From: Methanoculleus chikugoensis
Lineage (GTDB): Archaea > Halobacteriota > Methanomicrobia > Methanomicrobiales > Methanoculleaceae
Assembly (NCBI RefSeq): GCF_019669965.1
Contig: NZ_AP019781.1
Span: 1,613,092-1,677,091, forward strand
Reading direction: 5' to 3'
Length of the DNA: 64,000 bases
Shown here: positions 1 through 10,957 of the stretch, one piece after another
Layout of the letters: each line of letters opens with the position of its first letter
How positions within the stretch are numbered: position 1 is the first letter of the stretch
Position numbers and translations under genes: made by a program
The notes under the pieces: model-generated
Told to the model about the DNA's origin: nothing
Seen by the model: the letters and a program-made list of their open reading frames with translations, nothing else
Database searches by the model: none

Positions 1-1
1 C

Positions 2-751
2 GCAAGGATAAAACTCCTCATAGCCCTCGCCGCCATCGTGGCCATGGTGGCCATGCCCTACTCGACGAGCGTCTACGAACTCGGTGCCGTCCTCTTCGTC
101 CTCTTTGCTCTACTCTGGGCCGCATCCCGCCTCCCGCCGACCGTCTACTTGAAGAGGCTCGCGCTCATCCTGCCGTTCGGCATCTTCCTGGTCGGGTTCC
201 AGGTATTCGTGAAAAACCCCTACTACGATATCTTTCATACGATTGCAACCCTGCCGTTCGGGATTGAGGTCTACGCAGAGTCGGTTGAGTTCGCGTCGAT
301 CCTCCTCGTGAAGTTCGTCGTCAGCGTATCGTTCATCATCCTGCTCTCGTCGACGACGAAGATGCAGGATATGATCGAGGCGGCGGGGAGGCTCGGCCTG
401 CCCCGGGAGTTCACCCTCACGCTCGCGATGATGGTCCGCTACCTCTTCGTCTTTGCCGAGATGTTTACCCGGATACGAACCGCGATGGCGACCCGGTGCT
501 TCGATCCCCTCGACCGCACCCTCCCCTACCGCTACCGGCTGCACCAGCTCGGCTACACGGTCGGGACGATCTTCATCCGGTCCTACGAGCAGGGCGAACG
601 CACCTACACGAGCATGCTCTGCCGGGGATACGGGGCGAACGCCGGCCTGTATGTCAAGAAAAAGCCTCTCCGCACCAGGGAGACCGTGTTATTCATCGCG
701 ACGCTCGGCTTCATCGTGCTCTCTGCGGTTCTGATCTACGTGCAGCCGTAG
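2..751 (+). CDS. cbiQ: CbiQ/EcfT-type energy-coupling transporter permease (5' truncated)
   Basis: The frame is open to the first base of the window, and a GTG at 38 lies inside a hydrophobic helix, so the true start is upstream and the gene is cut by the window edge. The product is an integral membrane protein with about five or six hydrophobic segments. Its C-terminal part carries the cytoplasmic coupling region typical of this family, including an ARG-like motif near AMATRCFD and a second one near LCRGYG. Known role: the T component of cobalt/nickel or vitamin ECF importers, linking the substrate component to the CbiO ATPases. cobY and cobD are elsewhere in the window, so cobalt is the likely cargo, but substrate is inferred only. 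A hairpin at 799-820 follows the stop. Confidence 0.85.
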   Translation, partial: ARIKLLIALAAIVAMVAMPYSTSVYELGAVLFVLFALLWAASRLPPTVYLKRLALILPFGIFLVGFQVFVKNPYYDIFHTIATLPFGIEVYAESVEFASILLVKFVVSVSFIILLSSTTKMQDMIEAAGRLGLPREFTLTLAMMVRYLFVFAEMFTRIRTAMATRCFDPLDRTLPYRYRLHQLGYTVGTIFIRSYEQGERTYTSMLCRGYGANAGLYVKKKPLRTRETVLFIATLGFIVLSAVLIYVQP

Positions 752-798
752 GTGAGTGCGGGACGCTATAGAGCCCTTTGCCAGGAGTGGGGCCCCAT

Positions 799-820
799 CT
801 GAAAATCTCCGCTTTTTCAG
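799..820 (+). terminator. Hairpin with T-run after cbiQ
   Basis: CTGAAAA and TTTTCAG can pair across a short loop 48 bases after the cbiQ stop, and the right arm contains a run of five T. This is seen in sequence; a role in ending the cbiQ transcript is inferred. Confidence 0.35.
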
Positions 821-854
821 GCCTCAGTGTTTCTTTGGTACGGATTTTGAGGTA

Positions 855-969
855 TATCACCATTTGGGGGAGGGGTCGCAGGGGAGGGGGGTCTCCCCCT
901 GTTCCCCAATTCGCACCTTCGGTGCTCAAACTCCTGTCCTTCGGACAGTCGTTCCCCCCCATGGCGATA
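855..969. repeat. Dispersed G/C-rich element, copy A, with hairpin module
   Basis: The left end reads TATCACCAT followed by a G-run and the right end reads a C-run followed by ATGGCGATA, so the two ends are near inverted repeats. Inside lie GCACC-ttc-GGTGC (913-925) and TGTCC-ttc-GGACA (935-947), both perfect 5-bp stems. The sequence just right of the element (970-992) is the reverse complement of the sequence just left of copy C (37662-37685). No coding sequence is credible here. It fills most of the 399-base gap between cbiQ and the next gene. Confidence 0.6.
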
Positions 970-1150
970 CTCCCACGGTCCACTGCATCGGGATTTTTCC
1001 CCGCTTCGATCAGTTTGTTTCTCGCAACCCGATGGAAACCGGTGATAGGTTTGAGGCAGGACCGACCCGCAGACCCGGAACCGTTTCTTTGGCACGATCA
1101 TCACACGAAAAACCAGATCGTTCATATTCCCCGGCGGTGCATAGGGTAGT

Positions 1151-1465
1151 ATGCCTGCAAAGAGCGAATTCGGCAGAGGGTTCGTCGTCAACCTGATGCT
1201 GCTTTCACGGCACTTCGGCCTGCCCCCCGAGCGAGCATTCTTCGGCGCCGCGGACCACCTCAACGACTTCATCGTGCCGGAACAGTTCCGGGGAACCGAG
1301 ATCGACGAACTCGTCGAGCGGCTCCGCAAGATGGTGATCTGGCACCAGCCGGGAACCCTGGACAAGGAGGACGCGGCCGATGTGAAACGGCTCCTCAACC
1401 GGCTCGCGGTCGCGGTCGATAAAGAACTCGGCATACCCGATCCGGATACAGGAAAATACGATTGA
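1151..1465 (+). CDS. Conserved-looking hypothetical protein
   Basis: A 104-residue soluble protein starting with ATG, of normal codon use (strong G/C in third positions). It has no signal peptide, membrane segment or cysteine motif. The composition is helical with charged residues in the C-terminal half (EIDELVERLRKM, DKEDAADVKRLLNRL). I do not recognise the family. It stands alone between repeat copy A and the gyrase promoter. Confidence 0.6.
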   Translation: MPAKSEFGRGFVVNLMLLSRHFGLPPERAFFGAADHLNDFIVPEQFRGTEIDELVERLRKMVIWHQPGTLDKEDAADVKRLLNRLAVAVDKELGIPDPDTGKYD

Positions 1466-1622
1466 CGGGAGCGCATGCTTCCCATCCCATAACCGGGATG
1501 GCCGGAACGCCGGGGCTTTCCGGGCATGCCTGCGCTGGAGCCCCATCGAACCACAAAGCAGCAGGATTACCTCAAATCAGAGAATTTCCCGGATCCAAAC
1601 AGTATAAGTGGCTACACGACCA

Positions 1623-1629
1623 ATATATA
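1623..1629 (+). promoter_or_regulatory. TATA box of gyrB-gyrA
   Basis: ATATATA lies 52 bases before the gyrB ATG, in an A/T-rich patch within a GC-rich region. Transcription would start near 1650. No close Shine-Dalgarno is obvious before gyrB apart from GCGGAGGTCACAA directly upstream of the ATG. Confidence 0.55.
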
Positions 1630-1647
1630 CTGTGAGTTTTGCTGTGA

Positions 1648-6070
<4,423 letters not shown>

Positions 6071-6085
6071 GCGCCCGTCCCCCCT

Positions 6086-6103
6086 CTTTTTGCACATTTT
6101 TTT
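6086..6103 (+). terminator. T-run terminator after gyrA
   Basis: Two T-tracts (five and eight T) lie within 35 bases after the gyrA stop, the usual archaeal intrinsic termination signal. Confidence 0.5.
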
Positions 6104-6228
6104 CGGATCCCTGCGTGGCCTTCAGCCTCTGATTGACTGTTGTGAAACCCTGCTACATAGAGAAACCGGCTGCACCATATAGGAAGATATTTACCCAATA
6201 AGAGAAGCATGTGTTACATTGAGACACT

Positions 6229-6780
6229 ATGAAACAGAGAACCTATCTCATCTGCATTGCCCTGGTGGCGGCCGGTCTGATCCTTGCTCTTGGGTTCGGC
6301 CTGACAACCGCAAACATGATCGTCCCGGTCGTTGCCGTCGTCGCTGGAGTCGCTATCCTGGCACTCTGCCGCCGCAACGTGACGGAGGTCACGGAAGACG
6401 AACTCTCCACGATCCTGCACGGGAAGGCGGCACTCAGCGCACTCGAGGTGACCATTATCGTCGCCGCGATCGGGTTTGCCGTACTGATGACCTTCTCGTT
6501 CGGCGAGGGGTGTACATCAGGCATAAAAACGTATGACAATGGGTCGATTCGTCTTTTTTATGGGATTCCTGACTATCACTACGAAAGTTCTTGTTTTATC
6601 CCCGATCCGGCGCACCTGACCTTTGACGACCTCCATGCCATCGAGACTATGTTTGCCGAAGGCCACCGCATCCGTGATACAACCCGCGCGTTCGGCGCAG
6701 CACTCGGGATGGTCACGGTACTGCTGGCCGTGCTGTACGGCGCGTTCCTGTGGTATTACAACAGAAAATACGGGGCGTAA
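6229..6780 (+). CDS. Membrane protein, possibly DUF2178-like, first gene of ABC operon
   Basis: A 183-residue protein with two N-terminal hydrophobic helices (about residues 6-46), a third near 71-90, an extracellular-looking loop with two cysteines (CTSGIK, SSCFIP), and a last helix near 154-175. This layout, and its place directly before a small XRE regulator, recalls DUF2178-type archaeal membrane proteins, but the assignment is tentative. The next gene begins 5 bases after the stop. Gene order suggests it is controlled by, or senses for, the regulator. Confidence 0.6.
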   Translation: MKQRTYLICIALVAAGLILALGFGLTTANMIVPVVAVVAGVAILALCRRNVTEVTEDELSTILHGKAALSALEVTIIVAAIGFAVLMTFSFGEGCTSGIKTYDNGSIRLFYGIPDYHYESSCFIPDPAHLTFDDLHAIETMFAEGHRIRDTTRAFGAALGMVTVLLAVLYGAFLWYYNRKYGA

Positions 6781-6785
6781 AGCCG

Positions 6786-7004
6786 ATGAAGAACAAGATC
6801 AAGGTCTTTCGCGCGATGCACGACATGACTCAGGAGGAACTTGCCGATACAATCCGGGTCACCCGGCGGACGATCAACTCTATCGAGCGGGGGAAGTACA
6901 ACCCCTCCATCGAGGTCGCTTACAAGATTGCGAAGACCTTCGGCGTCACCATCGAGGAGGTCTTCTGCTTCGAGGACGACGAGGATACGGAGGCCGGGCG
7001 ATGA
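6786..7004 (+). CDS. XRE-family helix-turn-helix transcriptional regulator
   Basis: A compact 72-residue DNA-binding protein consisting only of the HTH domain: MTQEELADTIRVTRRTI and the recognition helix region NSIERGKYNPSIEVAYKIA. These small Xre proteins usually repress or modulate their own operon. The ATG at 6786 is preferred over an upstream start because it begins the domain and follows the previous stop by 5 bases. The stop overlaps the next ATG (ATGA). Confidence 0.9.
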   Translation: MKNKIKVFRAMHDMTQEELADTIRVTRRTINSIERGKYNPSIEVAYKIAKTFGVTIEEVFCFEDDEDTEAGR

Positions 7005-7912
7005 TCCGCTGCGACCACCTGACCAGGGTCTACGACGGCATCCCGGCCGTGGACGACCTCTGCCTCGAGGTTCCCGCCGGCGAGGTCTTCGGGCTGCTCG
7101 GCCCGAACGGCGCCGGGAAGAGCACCACCATCCTGATGCTCGTCGGGCTCATCCAGCCGACATCGGGCGCGTGCTCTATCGACGGGATCGAGGTTGCCGC
7201 CCACCCAATCGAGGTGAAGAAGAAGATCGGTTACATGCCCGAAGACGTCGGGTTCTACGCCGACCTCACCGCAAAAGAGAACCTCGACTACGCGGCGAGG
7301 TTCTACGGCCTGAAGGAGGACGAGCGGAAAAGGCGGATCGACGACCTCCTCGCCCTCGTCGGGCTGGACGGCGTCGGGACGAAGGTCGGCGGCTACTCGA
7401 AAGGGATGCGGCAGCGGCTCGGCCTCGCCCGGGCCCTCGTCAACGATCCCGCCGTCGTCATCCTCGACGAGCCGACGGCAAACCTCGACCCCCGGGGAGT
7501 GCTGGACTACCGCCGGATCGTCAGGGAACTTGCCGACCAGGGAACGACCGTCCTCGTTTCTTCACACATCCTCCCGGAGGTGAGCAAAGTCTGCACCTCC
7601 GTCGGGATCCTCGCACGCGGCAAACTCATCGCGTCCGGCGACCGGGAGATGCTCTCGCGCGCTGCGATGCAGGACCGGGTGACGATCGACGTCGAGACCA
7701 TGACCCCGATGCCGCGGCTCACGAACCCGGAAGTCCTCTCTACGGAGTATTCGCAGGACGCCTGCTCCGCCCGGATCGTCGCGAAGAGCGATATCAGCAC
7801 CCTCATCGCAGAGGCTCTGTACGCCGAAGGCGTCCTCCCCCGGCGACTGACGGTCGAGAAGCCCGACATGGAAGATATCCTGCTCTCGTATTATACGGAG
7901 GGAACCGCATGA
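7001..7912 (+). CDS. ABC transporter ATP-binding protein
   Basis: A 303-residue ABC-2-type ATPase. It has Walker A (GPNGAGKST, residues 37-45), signature YSKGMRQRLGLARAL, and Walker B VVILDEPTANLD, followed by a C-terminal regulatory tail. It powers the permease encoded by the next gene, with ATGA overlaps on both sides showing tight co-translation. Substrate is unknown; such pairs export peptides, drugs or lipids or act in membrane stress. Confidence 0.93.
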   Translation: MIRCDHLTRVYDGIPAVDDLCLEVPAGEVFGLLGPNGAGKSTTILMLVGLIQPTSGACSIDGIEVAAHPIEVKKKIGYMPEDVGFYADLTAKENLDYAARFYGLKEDERKRRIDDLLALVGLDGVGTKVGGYSKGMRQRLGLARALVNDPAVVILDEPTANLDPRGVLDYRRIVRELADQGTTVLVSSHILPEVSKVCTSVGILARGKLIASGDREMLSRAAMQDRVTIDVETMTPMPRLTNPEVLSTEYSQDACSARIVAKSDISTLIAEALYAEGVLPRRLTVEKPDMEDILLSYYTEGTA

Positions 7913-8967
7913 CCGCAACCGGACTTCGTATCATCGCGGGCAAGGAGTTCTCCGACCATCTCCGGAGCAGGCGGTTCCACCTCCTCTTCGCGATCCTGGC
8001 CGTCGTCGCCGCCGTCGGCATGATCACCGGAGCGGTCCAGTACTCGAAAGACCTCTCCGACTACAACGCGGTCCAGATGATTGCGGAGAATGAAGACGAC
8101 CCGACGCTCGCCGGCAATCTTGCTGGAATGAAACCCTCCGTCCTCTCGGCATACTCCCAGATGGGAATGCTGATGGCCGGTATCGGCGTGGTGCTCGGGA
8201 TCGCGATGGGGTTCGACCTGGTGACCCGGGAAAAGGAGAGTAAATCCCTCAAAAGCCTGCTCGCCTACCCGGTGTTCCGCGACGAGGTGATCAACGGAAA
8301 GGCCCTCGGAGGCGTCGGTGCAATCGCGCTCGCGATGGGGGTCGTCCTGGCCGTCTCCGTTGCAATCATGGCCCTGTTCGGCATCGTCCCGAACGTCGAC
8401 GAGTTCGCCCGCATCCTGGTCTTCGGGGTGGCGTCGTTCCTCCTCGTCTTCACGTTCTTTGCCCTCGCCCTCCTGATGTCGACGGTCTCGAAAGACAGCG
8501 GGAGCGCCCTGCTGTACTCCCTGATCGTGATGATCGTCCTCTCTTCGTTCGTCCCGATCTTCGCGTACACCCCGGTATACTCGGCCGTCTTCGGCGACGC
8601 CCCCACCCCGCCGGGCATGTCCACCTACTCCTACCAGCAGAGCTCTTCGGCCTACACGGTGACATCGGTCGCGGTTGCATACAAATCCGACGATGCCGTA
8701 GACCCGGAAGCCCTCGCGGAGTACGAGCGGGCATCGAGAGAGTACATGAACCAGAAACGGGCGATCACCGATATCGTCACGCTCGTCTCGCCGACCGGCA
8801 ACTACCAGACGATTCTCGGCGCCGCATCACAGCCCGCAGGGGATAATACTCCGGGGCTCGGAAGTCTGCTCGGCGCCCTCGCCTGCAACATCATCGCCCT
8901 GCTTGCAATGCCGGCGGCCTTCTTCGGGCTGGCATGGGTCCGGTTCATGCGGGAGGATATCCGATGA
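7909..8967 (+). CDS. ABC-2 type transporter permease
   Basis: A 352-residue membrane protein with an N-terminal helix (about 23-43), a long soluble loop, then a cluster of helices (about 75-190), a large extracytoplasmic segment rich in Ser/Thr/Tyr, and a last C-terminal helix. The motif LVTREKESKSLKSLLAYP is the cytoplasmic elbow typical of ABC-2 permeases. Start overlaps the ATPase stop (ATGA). Partner of the preceding ATPase. Confidence 0.85.
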   Translation: MTATGLRIIAGKEFSDHLRSRRFHLLFAILAVVAAVGMITGAVQYSKDLSDYNAVQMIAENEDDPTLAGNLAGMKPSVLSAYSQMGMLMAGIGVVLGIAMGFDLVTREKESKSLKSLLAYPVFRDEVINGKALGGVGAIALAMGVVLAVSVAIMALFGIVPNVDEFARILVFGVASFLLVFTFFALALLMSTVSKDSGSALLYSLIVMIVLSSFVPIFAYTPVYSAVFGDAPTPPGMSTYSYQQSSSAYTVTSVAVAYKSDDAVDPEALAEYERASREYMNQKRAITDIVTLVSPTGNYQTILGAASQPAGDNTPGLGSLLGALACNIIALLAMPAAFFGLAWVRFMREDIR

Positions 8968-9281
8968 CCAAAACCCCCTCATGGCTGGAGAAGCCGAGCG
9001 TGGTGCTCATCATCCTCCTTGCCGGGCTGACGGCGGCGACGGTCTCGAACATCGTCGGGAGAGAGGTCGCCGTCTATCTCATGGCGGTGCTGGCGGTCGC
9101 GAGCGCAGTCGTCGTGTACTTCGATGCGACGGCGATCGGTGCCGGAACCCGGGCAAAGATCGAATGGCTCCGCGATATCGAGACCTGGAAGCCGGCCTCG
9201 TGGGCAATCTGGGTCATCATCTTCTGGCCGTTCTTCCTGCCGTATTATCTCTGGAAGCGGAATGTGGTAAAGAACTCCTGA
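8964..9281 (+). CDS. Small three-helix membrane protein of the ABC operon
   Basis: A 105-residue protein with two N-terminal helices (about 11-50) and one near the C terminus containing SWAIWVIIFWPFFLPYYLW. The start overlaps the permease stop by four bases (ATGA), so it belongs to the transporter operon. It may be an accessory or immunity-like subunit; no family is recognised. Confidence 0.75.
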   Translation: MTKTPSWLEKPSVVLIILLAGLTAATVSNIVGREVAVYLMAVLAVASAVVVYFDATAIGAGTRAKIEWLRDIETWKPASWAIWVIIFWPFFLPYYLWKRNVVKNS

Positions 9282-9378
9282 ACCCCACCCGGGAAGATGG
9301 TCATCCGACTGCGGGCCGGGGCCACGGGCCTGCTGACGCTCACGTCCCGCAGAGGTTCGCCGGACGCCCTCATGGAGC

Positions 9379-9680
9379 TCAGAACGCCGGTTTCGTGAAG
9401 TACCGGAGCGCCTCAGGCCGGTGCCGCTTGAGTTCCACAAAGAAGTACTGTGCGAGCTCTGGGTCGGAGTCGTCGATCGCCTGCTTGCAGGGTGCGCAGC
9501 AGCCACCCCGGGATATCCTCGCCCGCATCAAGCGTATTCATCACGACAACGATTGCCTCGTCTACATCCTGTCCATCATTCCAGCGATAGGGCACCCGGC
9601 ACCATCTCCGGAGAGGAGATATCCGTCTCGCACATAAAGCGTCTCCGGGGCGTCCCGGTTCCGCAGGAACACGAGGTTTA
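9379..9680 (-). pseudogene. Frameshifted remnant of a small gene
   Basis: On the minus strand three reading frames join into one protein-like sequence. Frame one gives NLVFLRNRDAPETLYVRDGY and ends in a stop; the second continues with YRWNDGQDVDEAIVVVMNTL; the third gives CCAPCKQAIDDSDPELAQYF and ends FTKPAF-stop at 9379. Third codon positions are G/C-rich in each piece, as in real genes here. Two frame changes are needed, so this is a decayed gene or a region with sequence errors. Family unknown. It occupies the 433-base gap before the next gene; 9282-9378 shows nothing else. Confidence 0.4.
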
Positions 9681-9714
9681 AGTGACCCACAGGACAACAG
9701 GAGGTGCGGATGAG

Positions 9715-10137
9715 GTGTCCATGATGTTCCGTACGACAATCAGGGTAGATACGCACGGGGAAGGAGAGATCGTCGACCTCACGCCCCGGGTGGCGCAGGC
9801 GGTCGCCGAGAGCGGTGTTCGGGAAGGCCTCGCGAACGTCTTCGTCGCGGGCTCGACCGCCGCCGTCACCACCATTGAGTACGAGCCGGGCGTGCTCACC
9901 GATCTCTCCCGGGCGCTCGCGGTCATCGCCCCGGCCGATATCCCCTACGCCCACGATGCGGCATGGGGCGACGGCAACGGCCGCTCGCACGTCAGGGCGG
10001 CGATCGTCGGCCCGTCGCTCTCCATCCCGGTGATCGGCGGTGCGCTCGCGTGCGGCACCTGGCAGCAGATCGTCCTCCTGGAACTCGACGTGCGATCGAG
10101 ACGCGAGCGGACGGTCTACGTCACCGTCACAGGCTGA
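9715..10137 (+). CDS. YjbQ/UPF0047 family (secondary thiamine-phosphate synthase type) protein
   Basis: A 140-residue soluble protein of the YjbQ fold: EIVDLTPRV near the N terminus, a core GLANVFVAGSTAAVTTIEYE, and the C-terminal signature GSLSIPVIGGAL-like segment ending in GTWQQIVLLELD. Members show weak thiamine-phosphate synthase activity, though the physiological role is unsettled. The GTG at 9715 is chosen because GGAGGTG lies 8 bases upstream; the ATG at 9721 is the alternative. Confidence 0.88.
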   Translation: MSMMFRTTIRVDTHGEGEIVDLTPRVAQAVAESGVREGLANVFVAGSTAAVTTIEYEPGVLTDLSRALAVIAPADIPYAHDAAWGDGNGRSHVRAAIVGPSLSIPVIGGALACGTWQQIVLLELDVRSRRERTVYVTVTG

Positions 10138-10252
10138 GATTACGACCGGATTGCCGCACGGCGGACAAAAGGGTACGGTGTTCGGGCCGGAGACCCGGAT
10201 AGTATCGCCCTGCTTCCGGCCCGGGCCGGATCGCTCGGGGAGAATGAGTGGT

Positions 10253-10516
10253 TTAATCGAGAGGTACCGTTTCGAGTTGAGATACCAGTTCCCAGATGCG
10301 GGTCCGTGCATGAACCGGCATGTTCGGATCGTTGCTGATCTCGTCGATCATGGAGATTGCGGTTGCGGCGCGAAGGCCGATGCTTCTCGATTCGTCCTGG
10401 AGAACCGATCTGGTTGAGTCTGCGACGCGCCGGATATTTCTTGGAATGGTAGAATCTTCGCTGATATTCTGCAGCATCTGAATGCAGATCCGTATTGTTT
10501 CGTCTGGACTTGCCAT
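10253..10516 (-). CDS. UPF0147 family protein
   Basis: An 87-residue helical archaeal protein with the family hallmark [11 protein letters not shown] in its first third and a long second helix. Function is not known. It is divergent from the zinc protein at 10583, and the 66-base gap holds both promoters. Confidence 0.9.
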   Translation of the reverse strand: MASPDETIRICIQMLQNISEDSTIPRNIRRVADSTRSVLQDESRSIGLRAATAISMIDEISNDPNMPVHARTRIWELVSQLETVPLD

Positions 10517-10550
10517 TAGAATTACCCCTCTATTATTAATGGCATCCAGA

Positions 10551-10560
10551 CATATATAAG
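10551..10560 (+). promoter_or_regulatory. TATA box for the zinc protein gene
   Basis: CATATATAAG centred about 27 bases before the ATG at 10583, so the transcript would start close to the start codon. An opposing A/T patch (TATTATTAAT, 10531-10540) may serve the divergent UPF0147 gene. Confidence 0.5.
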
Positions 10561-10582
10561 TTCATTAAGGGAGTTCAACGAA

Positions 10583-10957
10583 ATGACGGCTGATCAGGCT
10601 GACGAAGTCATGGCCGAGTATCTCCTCAAGGGAGGAAAGATGCTCGCTAAATCCTGTAAGGTCTGCGGCTACCCCCTGTTTGAGTATAAGGGAGAGACAC
10701 AGTGCGTCATCTGCCCGCGTGTCGCTCCAGAAGAGCCTCTTCCCGAGCCAGAGCCCCCTGCACCGGCCCCGGAACCCGGACGGGCCCCGGCACCGGCATC
10801 ACGAGAAGTGCAGGGCGAGGCCGCCGCCGAGATCGAGCGGACGATCGTCCACCTCTGCGAACGGATCAGAACGGATCAGAGGCCCGACGAGTGCCTGACC
10901 CTGATGAAGGCGGTCGAGCGGGGCGCCAGAGCCCTCGCGAGACTGGGTCAGCGATAG
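10583..10957 (+). CDS. Autoantigen p27 (SSSCA1) family zinc-binding protein
   Basis: A 124-residue protein. The N-terminal half has LLKGGKMLAKSC, CGYPLFEYKGE and CVIC, giving a CX2C...CX2C zinc site typical of the Sjogren autoantigen p27 family. A Pro/Glu-rich linker (about 50-80) joins it to a C-terminal helical hairpin. Role unknown in archaea. Its last 10 bases overlap the end of hef on the other strand. Confidence 0.85.
   Translation: MTADQADEVMAEYLLKGGKMLAKSCKVCGYPLFEYKGETQCVICPRVAPEEPLPEPEPPAPAPEPGRAPAPASREVQGEAAAEIERTIVHLCERIRTDQRPDECLTLMKAVERGARALARLGQR

Noticed and set aside
6229-9281. Toxin-antitoxin or defence system reading of the XRE operon
   Set aside because: No toxin fold, nuclease or abortive-infection motif; ABC transport is the simpler reading.
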